From positions 1 through 6,016 of the forward strand of contig CAZTSG010000063.1 of assembly GCA_964616835.1 (NCBI GenBank): a stretch of DNA of 6,016 nucleotides. Reading direction: 5' to 3'. The DNA is from JAAOZP01 sp964616835 (lineage in GTDB: Archaea > Thermoproteota > EX4484-205 > JAAOZP01). Shown one piece after another: positions 1 through 5,229 of the stretch; position 1 is the first letter of the stretch, and every line of letters starts with the position of its first letter. A program made the position numbers and the translations under genes. The notes beneath the pieces were generated by a model that saw only the letters and a program-made list of their open reading frames with translations, was not told the origin of the DNA and searched no databases.

Positions 1-1517
1 TTGGCATCGAAAACTATCATGTTGTTCCTATCGGTTTTAATCAGGTAGTACCTTATTGAGGATGCGCTTAGACGCATACTGACCTCCCTAACCCATTCCT
101 CAGGCTTATCGGGGTTTCTCCTTTTAGTCTCCTCGTAGACTTTTCGGAAAACCATTTTCAAAAGGTCGTTGGCGTTGAATACTAGTCCCTTCCTACCGGA
201 CATGTGGACAACCTTCCTGCTCTTCAATTCTTCGAGGGAAGTCATTTCGCTAGCTGTCTCACCCGATAATGCGACAACCTCGTAGAGATACGGGTAGTAT
301 TCTTTATTGTTGGGCATGCCTAGCTTCTTCAAAGCGTGTTTAACAACCATTTGAGGATACTCTTGCCTCTTGTCGACGACTGTTATCGCAACGTCTGCCC
401 CGGGGAAATCGTATTCCTCACCATCCACATGCGTGGTAAATATGGTTTTACCGTTCGGCTGTTCAATCCACCTTCTGACTTTAAACCGTCTCGGCGTCAA
501 TCCGAGCTTCCAAGAAGCGTAAGCTATATCTTTACCTACGTAGGTCGCAGTTCCGTCGGACCTTATTAGGACTTCATCGGGTGCTTTCAAATTTTTAAAC
601 TCTTCTATGTCTCTCAGCCTTATCATCATACAGCCCTTATTAACGCCTTCCTCCTCAAGATACGCTTCGCCCCTCTTCTCCAACTCTTTTATAGCCCACT
701 CGAATATGCCTGACCTTATCACATCGGTCTCCCAGTTTAACAGGTCGTAGAATATTTTGAAGCTCCAAGCCGTTTCAAGCTGGCATTTCACGACTTCTTC
801 TGCAAACTTTCTGGCGAATTCAGCTATCTCGTTACCTCCCTCTTCTATCTTCTTTATCACTTCGCTCTTAAGCTTCCTAAGGTTTTCGTCACCGTTTATT
901 TTCTCACCGTACTCGGCGTAGACCTTCCCACTGTACTCGTCGAACTTAAGGCCCTCGGGAGGATTCATCGGGACTTTGAGGAAATGATGTGCCACAATAT
1001 TGTCTGCAACTTGCGAGCCGCTGTCATCTATGTAGTTTACTACGATCACATCGTGTTCGAGAAACCTCAGGAGTCTTGCAAGCGTGTCTCCGATGACAGC
1101 ATTTCTAAGAGTGCCTATGTGCAACGCCTTATTAGGGTTTGAATTAGTATGCTCTATCAGTATCCTCTTACGGGTTACTGGAAAACTACCATATTTCTCT
1201 TTTTTAGAAAGGGCTTCGTTCAAAACCGAGATGGAATATTTCTCAGGGTTGAACTTGAAGTTGATAAAGCCGTTTACGTTCCTTACGCTTTCGAAGGATT
1301 CGAGCCTGCTCAAGTCTATTCTGCTCAATATGGTTTCGGCAATTTCCACCGGATTCTTCCGATGCTTCTTCGCCAGGTCGAAGGCGACTGTCGTAGCAAT
1401 GTCTCCAAGCTCGGGGCTGGGGGGTTCCTCAACCCTGACCTCGGACTCGTAGCCTAGTGGTATGATGGTCTTGTTCACTTCGTTTCTCACTTTCTCTGCT
1501 TCTTCAAGAAACCCCAT
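1..1517 (-). CDS. argS: Arginyl-tRNA synthetase, C-terminus cut by window edge
   Basis: Cytoplasmic class Ia aminoacyl-tRNA synthetase that charges tRNA-Arg with arginine using ATP. The 505 visible residues translate without a stop from ATG at 1517 to the window edge. Seen in order: an N-terminal Add1-type tRNA-binding region (about 1-105); the catalytic Rossmann core with HTNSNPNKALHIGTLRN (123-139), which holds the HIGH-type motif as HIGT; NYIDDSGSQVADN (161-173); and HMSGRKG (438-444), which stands where KMSK would be. The start of the C-terminal DALR anticodon-binding domain follows (about 480 on, with SSIRYYLIKTDRN). The family is usually about 600-640 residues, so roughly 100-130 are missing beyond position 1. 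ATG at 1517 is chosen because MGFLEEAEKVRNEV starts as family members do and a TATA-like box lies about 30 bases upstream; no clear Shine-Dalgarno is seen. It probably forms its own transcription unit downstream of the deaminase gene. The identification is firm. Confidence 0.96.
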   Translation of the reverse strand, partial: MGFLEEAEKVRNEVNKTIIPLGYESEVRVEEPPSPELGDIATTVAFDLAKKHRKNPVEIAETILSRIDLSRLESFESVRNVNGFINFKFNPEKYSISVLNEALSKKEKYGSFPVTRKRILIEHTNSNPNKALHIGTLRNAVIGDTLARLLRFLEHDVIVVNYIDDSGSQVADNIVAHHFLKVPMNPPEGLKFDEYSGKVYAEYGEKINGDENLRKLKSEVIKKIEEGGNEIAEFARKFAEEVVKCQLETAWSFKIFYDLLNWETDVIRSGIFEWAIKELEKRGEAYLEEEGVNKGCMMIRLRDIEEFKNLKAPDEVLIRSDGTATYVGKDIAYASWKLGLTPRRFKVRRWIEQPNGKTIFTTHVDGEEYDFPGADVAITVVDKRQEYPQMVVKHALKKLGMPNNKEYYPYLYEVVALSGETASEMTSLEELKSRKVVHMSGRKGLVFNANDLLKMVFRKVYEETKRRNPDKPEEWVREVSMRLSASSIRYYLIKTDRNNMIVFDA

Positions 1518-1543
1518 TCTCAAGGTTTGGGAGAAAAAGAACA

Positions 1544-1551
1544 CTAATAAG
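1544..1551 (-). promoter_or_regulatory. TATA-like promoter element of argS
   Basis: On the minus strand this reads CTTATTAG, centred about 30 bases before the argS ATG at 1517. Archaeal TATA boxes sit about 26-30 bases before the transcription start, so transcription would begin at or just before the start codon, giving a leaderless or very short leader. The 60-base gap to the deaminase stop leaves room for an independent promoter. The upstream bases are not a strong purine-rich BRE, so support rests on spacing. Confidence 0.5.
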
Positions 1552-1570
1552 CGTTAATAATGATGCTCTG

Positions 1571-1575
1571 AAAAA
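1571..1575 (-). terminator. Possible weak T-tract terminator after the deaminase gene
   Basis: On the minus strand a run of five T follows two bases after the TAG stop of the dCTP deaminase-family gene. Archaeal RNA polymerase terminates at T-rich tracts without needing a hairpin, so this is a plausible but weak site. Readthrough into argS is possible. A second T-rich run (1533-1540 on this strand, CTTTTTCT-like) lies in the argS leader and could add to termination. Confidence 0.25.
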
Positions 1576-1577
1576 GT

Positions 1578-2099
1578 CTACTTAAGTCTCTCGTATAGTT
1601 TCCATTTTGAGGCAAGCCTTTCAAAATCCCTGCCGAAAACCTTCTTCATGAAAGGTATGTAGAACTCTATCTCCTCCTTAGTCATGTACTGGAACTGGTA
1701 TTCTCCCTCGTATGGGGATGGATCGCCCTCCCTCCTTATGAACTCTATATGCATGAATGGGTCTCCCTTCCTGATTACTACTGGCTCCCTCTCATTGTTT
1801 AAGTTCACTATTTCTAATGCGAGCCTACCTATGAAACCACTGTGGACTTTCGCAGCGTTGAGAAACGAGAGGCCGGCCCTACCGTAGCGGCTCTTCGCAG
1901 TAAGGTGTGCAACAATATTGGTTGGAGTAAATACTATCTCGTTAGAAATTACGTTTCTATGCTCAAGGTACTGAAGCTTAACGTCCTCCATCACTGTGAG
2001 AACATACCCGTCTCCATCCATATACTTCTCGTCGAACGGATGTATTACCGGTATTTTCTTAACGAGCTTAAGCAGCTCACTCCTCCCCAGTATGCTCAT
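1578..2099 (-). CDS. dcd: dCTP deaminase / dUTPase superfamily protein
   Basis: Predicted soluble homotrimeric enzyme of the dCTP deaminase/dUTPase fold, which makes or removes dUTP in dTTP supply; 173 residues. Seen: an N-terminal ILGRSELLKL segment, where family members have ILSDREI-like sequence; the core KSRYGRAGLSFLNAAKVHSGFIGRL-type region (69 on), aligning with the RSSLARLGL...DPGFxG motif; LALEIVN (93-99), whose Glu 96 corresponds to the catalytic Glu of dCTP deaminases; and PYEGEYQFQ (129-137), resembling the YxGxYQxQ C-terminal motif. Ser and Arg of the core motif are kept, but the first Arg is Lys and the middle is RYG instead of SLA. ATG at 2099 is preferred over an in-frame GTG at 2105 because AGGGAG ends 5 bases before the ATG and a TATA-like box is centred about 26 bases upstream. 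It follows the PfkB kinase gene by 21 bases. Family call is strong; whether it deaminates dCTP, hydrolyses dUTP or both is open. Confidence 0.85.
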   Translation of the reverse strand: MSILGRSELLKLVKKIPVIHPFDEKYMDGDGYVLTVMEDVKLQYLEHRNVISNEIVFTPTNIVAHLTAKSRYGRAGLSFLNAAKVHSGFIGRLALEIVNLNNEREPVVIRKGDPFMHIEFIRREGDPSPYEGEYQFQYMTKEEIEFYIPFMKKVFGRDFERLASKWKLYERLK

Positions 2100-2104
2100 C
2101 GCCA

Positions 2105-2110
2105 CTCCCT
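2105..2110 (-). promoter_or_regulatory. Ribosome binding site deciding the dcd start
   Basis: Minus strand AGGGAG, ending 5 bases before ATG at 2099. It abuts or overlaps the alternative GTG at 2105, which makes the GTG an unlikely start. It could serve a transcript reading through from the kinase gene. A leaderless transcript from the nearby TATA-like box would lack it. Confidence 0.5.
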
Positions 2111-2120
2111 ATAATGCTCG

Positions 2121-2130
2121 CTAATATAAG
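2121..2130 (-). promoter_or_regulatory. TATA-like element of dcd, lying in the end of the kinase gene
   Basis: Minus strand CTTATATTAG, centred about 26 bases before ATG 2099, the standard archaeal TATA-to-start distance. The same bases encode the last Leu and Tyr codons and the TAG stop of the kinase gene, so the box may be fortuitous. Its match and spacing agree with the boxes of the other two minus-strand genes. Confidence 0.5.
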
Positions 2131-3014
2131 CTTTCAACAACCCTTCTTAAAGCGTCGGCTCTGCGTTCAACCTCACCCGGGTCTAGGCTGAATAAAGACC
2201 CTGTTTTCTCAACCTTAATGCTTGCTGAAGCAGACGCGTAGAGGCCTGCTTCAAGTAGGTCATTTTTCTCCAAGTGCTTCGCAAGGAAGACAGAGGCGTA
2301 GACATCGCCTGCTCCAGTCGGATCCGCAGCCCTAGTTTTGAAAGCCGGAATGCGGTAGCAATGCTTCCTATCCATTACGAAGGAACCATGTTCAGAATCT
2401 GTTATCTCCACGATAATCCTAGGGTTTAAATCGAAAAGCTCCTTGACGCTATTGTTAAGGAAGAAAAGCTGTTCTTCAATGCTCATATGAATGTAGTCGA
2501 TATGCTTAATATGATCATCGGATAAAAGTCTCTTAACTCCAACAACGCGACCGTCTTCTCTAACGCTTCTTATAAAGCCTTGGGCGTCGACAGACACTCT
2601 GCAACCAGCCTCCGAAGCCTCCTTCAAAACCCTGTGGTCAACCTCGTTCAGAACGGGGGTAATGTGCACAGCGTGAAGACCCTTCAACACGCTTTTTTCC
2701 ACGAATATTTTCTCCCCACCCTCGTAAGCCTTCTGAATTCTCAAAGCCCCCTCGTAAAAGTTTTCGAAAACAATGCTCTTCCCAAAGCTCTGTGCTACGA
2801 TTCTCACACCAGTTTTACGAAGCTTCTCAACCCACTCCACATCCATATCGGGCCCGTAGGCTGTGAACAAGAAAGTTTCAACACCCATTCCAGCAAGGCT
2901 CACGGAGGAATAGAAGGCTCCTCCGCCCAGAAACCTGTAGGACGAACTGTCGCTCTTGTTAAGATCTATCGTTAAAGCCCCTACCACGCCTAGTCTCAAA
3001 TTTCTCGCGAGCAT
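2121..3014 (-). CDS. PfkB-family carbohydrate/nucleoside kinase, substrate unknown
   Basis: Ribokinase-fold kinase predicted to phosphorylate a sugar, nucleoside or polyol with ATP or ADP; 297 residues, normal for the family, soluble. Seen, numbered from ATG 3014: an N-terminal strand LRLGVVGALTIDL (6-18); the glycine-rich substrate loop FLGGGAFYSSVSLAGMG (28-44); EITDSEHGSFV (203-213), which matches the VTxGxxG strand-loop; and PfkB signature 2 ADPTGAGDVYASVF (230-243), whose Asp 237 is the catalytic base. The first signature lacks the Asn common in ribokinases (GGxxxN) and has Phe-Tyr-Ser there, as in some archaeal PfkB proteins. A GTG at 3038 would add eight residues but overlaps the TATA-like element, so ATG 3014 is preferred. 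It lies 21 bases before the dCTP deaminase-family gene, possibly pointing to a nucleoside substrate, though that is only inference. Ribokinase, inositol kinase or cytidine kinase activities all remain possible. Confidence 0.88.
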   Translation of the reverse strand: MLARNLRLGVVGALTIDLNKSDSSSYRFLGGGAFYSSVSLAGMGVETFLFTAYGPDMDVEWVEKLRKTGVRIVAQSFGKSIVFENFYEGALRIQKAYEGGEKIFVEKSVLKGLHAVHITPVLNEVDHRVLKEASEAGCRVSVDAQGFIRSVREDGRVVGVKRLLSDDHIKHIDYIHMSIEEQLFFLNNSVKELFDLNPRIIVEITDSEHGSFVMDRKHCYRIPAFKTRAADPTGAGDVYASVFLAKHLEKNDLLEAGLYASASASIKVEKTGSLFSLDPGEVERRADALRRVVESLY

Positions 3015-3037
3015 TCGAGAAAGAATCGTGGGAAACA

Positions 3038-3045
3038 CTTATTTA
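3038..3045 (-). promoter_or_regulatory. TATA-like promoter element of the PfkB kinase gene
   Basis: Minus strand TAAATAAG (within AATAAATAAG), centred about 28 bases before ATG 3014. This predicts a leaderless or near-leaderless transcript and argues against the GTG start at 3038, which lies inside the element. It is one half of a divergent promoter region shared with the oxidoreductase operon. Confidence 0.55.
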
Positions 3046-3061
3046 TTGCTAACCTTATCCT

Positions 3062-3075
3062 GAAAAACTTAAATC
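3062..3075 (+). promoter_or_regulatory. Candidate distal BRE/TATA promoter of the por operon
   Basis: GAAAAACTTAAATC combines a purine-rich BRE-like stretch (3062-3067) with a TATA-like CTTAAATC (3068-3075), a good likeness to crenarchaeal promoters. It would start transcription near 3098, giving a leader of about 80 bases. A further T-rich TATA-like element, TTTTTAAG at 3111-3118, lies between it and the proximal candidate. The sequence alone does not tell which is used. Confidence 0.4.
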
Positions 3076-3137
3076 TACATTCGCCATTTTCACCAGTTAA
3101 GACTTTTCCATTTTTAAGGCCGACAAGACGGGTAAAG

Positions 3138-3145
3138 TGTATAAG
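3138..3145 (+). promoter_or_regulatory. Candidate proximal TATA box of the por operon
   Basis: TGTATAAG, centred about 27 bases before 3168, which would place the transcription start at the GAGG that precedes porC and give a leader of only 7 to 13 bases. The 3046-3174 gap holds no recognisable RNA gene or ORF; it appears to be purely the divergent control region. Confidence 0.45.
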
Positions 3146-3167
3146 GCAGTGTTCTAAGCCGTTTTCC

Positions 3168-3171
3168 GAGG
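3168..3171 (+). promoter_or_regulatory. Ribosome binding site deciding the porC start
   Basis: GAGG is the only Shine-Dalgarno-like core ahead of porC. It ends 3 bases before the ATG at 3175 but 9 bases before the ATG at 3181. The later start matches the spacing of the other operon genes more closely. Confidence 0.45.
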
Positions 3172-3180
3172 CTGATGAGA

Positions 3181-3747
3181 ATGGCTAAAGCAAGTAGGAT
3201 TGTCGAAATAAAGTGGCAGGGCAGGGGGGGCCAGGGAGTAGTCTTGGCGAACCAGCTCATTGGCATGGCGCTTTTCGAAGAGGGTAAGCATATTCAAACG
3301 TTCCCAGACTTCGGCCCAGAGAGGACCGGAGGCCCGGTTAGAGGGTACACGCGCTTCTCAGACGAGCCCATCGATATACACTCATTCGTCTACGAACCAG
3401 ACATTCTTGCAGTCATAGATCCCTATTTCGCAGAAGACCCCAGCGTCTACGCTGGACTTAAGCCAACAAGCATAGTAGTAGTAAACTCCGCTAAGAAGCC
3501 TCAGGACCTGGTTAGGAAACTCGGGGTGAAGGTTGAGAAATTCGGAGTAGTGGATGCTCTGAAAATATCAAAGGAAGTTTTCGGAACATACGTCTTCAAC
3601 ACGCCCGTCCTAGGAGGATTAGTGAGGCTCACGGGAATAGTCAAGCTTGAGACGCTTGAAAGACTTATCATGAACAGGTTCCCCGGGAAAGTCGGCGAGC
3701 TGAACGTCAAGGTTTTGAGGAGGGGGTTCGAAGAGGTGGTGGTTTAA
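3181..3747 (+). CDS. porC: 2-oxoacid (pyruvate):ferredoxin oxidoreductase, gamma subunit
   Basis: Gamma subunit of a heterotetrameric ketoacid:ferredoxin oxidoreductase (EKR/POR gamma family), which helps form the CoA-binding part of the complex in the cytoplasm; 188 residues, normal size. Seen: N-terminal VEIKWQGRGGQGVVLAN with the family's GRGGQG (14-19); FGPERTGGPVRGYTR (44-58), matching the conserved ERxGxPV motif; and a central Rossmann-like region PDILAVIDPYF. An in-frame ATG at 3175 would add Met-Arg; 3181 is chosen because the only Shine-Dalgarno-like GAGG then has normal spacing. It is first in the gamma-delta-alpha-beta operon, and its TAA stop directly abuts the porD ATG. In some archaea one gamma subunit is shared between pyruvate and 2-oxoisovalerate enzymes, so exact substrate is uncertain. 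Family call is firm. Confidence 0.93.
   Translation: MAKASRIVEIKWQGRGGQGVVLANQLIGMALFEEGKHIQTFPDFGPERTGGPVRGYTRFSDEPIDIHSFVYEPDILAVIDPYFAEDPSVYAGLKPTSIVVVNSAKKPQDLVRKLGVKVEKFGVVDALKISKEVFGTYVFNTPVLGGLVRLTGIVKLETLERLIMNRFPGKVGELNVKVLRRGFEEVVV
3733..3738 (+). promoter_or_regulatory. Ribosome binding site of porD
   Basis: GAGGTG inside the last codons of porC, 9 bases before the porD ATG at 3748. It matches the archaeal anti-Shine-Dalgarno sequence and shows that porD is translated from the shared mRNA. Confidence 0.7.
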
Positions 3748-4026
3748 ATGGGTGCTTCAGTAACCTGGAGGGAAATAGACCTAGGGGGAAGCGTGGCAGG
3801 AGGCACTAGCGAGAAGTACAAGACTGGAAACTGGAGGGTTGAGAGGCCGGTGATAGACTACGGCAAGTGCGTGAAATGCTTGATATGCTGGCTGTACTGC
3901 CCGGAGCCCGCGATAATCAGGAAGGGTAACGAGGTCAAGATAGACTACGACTACTGCAAGGGGTGCGGCATATGCGCTGAGGAATGCCCCACCAAGGCGA
4001 TAAGCATGGTGCCCGAGGAGGTGTAG
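3748..4026 (+). CDS. porD: 2-oxoacid (pyruvate):ferredoxin oxidoreductase, delta subunit, 2[4Fe-4S] ferredoxin-like
   Basis: Electron-transfer subunit that carries electrons from the thiamine site of the beta subunit to external ferredoxin; 92 residues, near the usual 85-105. Two perfect cluster motifs are seen: CVKCLICWLYCP (Cys 41, 44, 47, 51) and CKGCGICAEECP (Cys 70, 73, 76, 80). In this fold each cluster takes three cysteines from one motif and the last cysteine of the other. The N-terminal part SEKYKTGNWRVERPVID is typical of POR delta subunits and separates it from a free ferredoxin. Translation starts at the ATG directly after the porC stop, with GAGGTG upstream. porA follows after 6 bases, so coupled expression is expected. 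Confidence 0.95.
   Translation: MGASVTWREIDLGGSVAGGTSEKYKTGNWRVERPVIDYGKCVKCLICWLYCPEPAIIRKGNEVKIDYDYCKGCGICAEECPTKAISMVPEEV
4017..4023 (+). promoter_or_regulatory. Ribosome binding site of porA
   Basis: GGAGGTG, a full match to the archaeal Shine-Dalgarno consensus, in the last codons of porD. It lies 9 bases before ATG 4033 and 12 before a second ATG at 4036, favouring 4033. Confidence 0.75.
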
Positions 4027-4032
4027 AGAAGA

Positions 4033-5229
4033 ATGATGGCTGAAGCATTGTCCAGGCAGCACAGGATAGCCCTGACGGGGAACGACGCAGTAGCATATGC
4101 AGTCAAACAAGCGAAGGTAGACGTTATAAGCGCATATCCAATAACCCCGCAGACATTCGTGGTTGAAACACTCTCAAGATACGTCTACGACGGCGAGCTG
4201 GATGCGAAGTTCATCGCAGTAGAGTCGGAGCACTCAGCCATGTCAGCAGTAATAGGAGCAGCACTAGCAGGAGCAAGAGTATTCACCGCAACCTCAAGCC
4301 AGGGATTAGCATACATGTGGGAAGCGCTCTACGCAGCCTCAGGACTAAGACTACCAATAGTAATGGCGCTAGCAGCCAGAGCGCTCTCAGCACCCATAAA
4401 CATACACAACGACCACTCAGACTTCTTCGGAATGAGAGACGCAGGCTGGATAATGTTCAACGGCGAGGAAGCACAGGAAACATACGATCTGACAATAATG
4501 GCCTACAAGATCGCTGAAGACCCGAGAGTACTGCTGCCAGTAGTAGTATCATACGACGGCTTCATAGTATCACACGCGATAAGTGACTTCTACGCTCTAA
4601 ACGACGACCTGGTGGAAGAATTCCTAGGCAAGAGAACAACAGGGCCAAGAATAGACCCTGACAACCCTAGGAGCTTCGGCGTACTCGCGCTCCAAGACTC
4701 GTACTTCGAATTCAAAAGACAACAATACGAAGCGATGGAGAACAGCAGGCAAGTAATCCAAGAAGTCTTCAAAAAATACGGAGAAATATCCGGGAGAGAA
4801 TACAAGCCCATTAAAGAATACATGACTGAAGACGCGGAAACATGCATAGTAGCAATGGGAAGCACAGTAGGAACAGCAAGACACGCCGCCAAAACACTGA
4901 GAGAAAAAGGAGAGAAAGTAGGAGTAGCAGGAATACTACAATACAGGCCATGGCCAACTAAAGAGGCTGAGCAACTATTCTCAAAGTTCAAAAGAATCAT
5001 CGTAATGGAGAAAACAATAAGCCCAGGAGCAAGAGCAGGCCCAACTTACGAAGACATCGCATCAACAATATACCCGAAGCACAGCAACGTGAAAATGATA
5101 GACTTCACATACGGCTTAGGAGGAAGAGACATCTCCGTCCAAGGAGTAATCGAAATCTACAAGCAGGGGAAAGAACTCATAGACAAGGATAAAACAGACA
5201 AAGTATGCTTCTACGGGGTGAGAGAATGA
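4033..5229 (+). CDS. porA: 2-oxoacid (pyruvate):ferredoxin oxidoreductase, alpha subunit
   Basis: Alpha subunit carrying the pyrimidine-binding transketolase-like domain and domain II of the complex; 398 residues, the standard length. Seen: YPITPQT (35-41), the family substrate/cofactor motif; ESEHSAMSAVIGAALAGAR (64-82), with the Glu expected to activate thiamine diphosphate; TSSQGLAYMWE (87-97); NIHNDHSDFFGMRDAGWI (123-140); and VVSYDGFIVSH (171-181). The C-terminal domain from about 250 includes a Rossmann-like segment ETCIVAMGSTVGTARHAAKT and LQYRPWPTKE. The motif set fits pyruvate enzymes, but 2-oxoisovalerate or another 2-oxoacid is not excluded. ATG 4033 is set by the GGAGGTG upstream. 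The 3' end overlaps porB by ATGA. From about 4240 on, codons end very often in A and the sense strand is T-poor; arginine uses AGA and AGG with no CGN codon noticed. Confidence 0.95.
   Translation: MMAEALSRQHRIALTGNDAVAYAVKQAKVDVISAYPITPQTFVVETLSRYVYDGELDAKFIAVESEHSAMSAVIGAALAGARVFTATSSQGLAYMWEALYAASGLRLPIVMALAARALSAPINIHNDHSDFFGMRDAGWIMFNGEEAQETYDLTIMAYKIAEDPRVLLPVVVSYDGFIVSHAISDFYALNDDLVEEFLGKRTTGPRIDPDNPRSFGVLALQDSYFEFKRQQYEAMENSRQVIQEVFKKYGEISGREYKPIKEYMTEDAETCIVAMGSTVGTARHAAKTLREKGEKVGVAGILQYRPWPTKEAEQLFSKFKRIIVMEKTISPGARAGPTYEDIASTIYPKHSNVKMIDFTYGLGGRDISVQGVIEIYKQGKELIDKDKTDKVCFYGVRE
5215..5220 (+). promoter_or_regulatory. Ribosome binding site of porB
   Basis: GGGGTG within the last porA codons, 5 bases before the porB ATG at 5226. 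It is weaker than the porA site; the ATGA stop-start overlap suggests that translational coupling does most of the work. Confidence 0.45.

Noticed and set aside
1084..1457. Two overlapping plus-strand ORFs of 122 and 102 codons
   Set aside because: They lie fully antisense to argS, which here encodes its conserved N-terminal domain and catalytic core. Neither ORF resembles a known protein or has a ribosome site.
2580..2975. Plus-strand ORF of 131 codons opposite the kinase gene
   Set aside because: It is antisense to a well-supported PfkB kinase and has no recognisable domain or start signal.
3046..3174. A tRNA or other structured RNA in the largest gene-free gap
   Set aside because: No GC-rich stem set, T-loop GTTCRA-like sequence or anticodon arm was visible; the gap is explained by divergent promoters.
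3171..3180. GCTGATGAGA, resembling a C box of an archaeal C/D sRNA
   Set aside because: The first base does not fit the RTGATGA consensus, no matching D or D' box with guide spacing was found, and the bases are explained by the porC start region.
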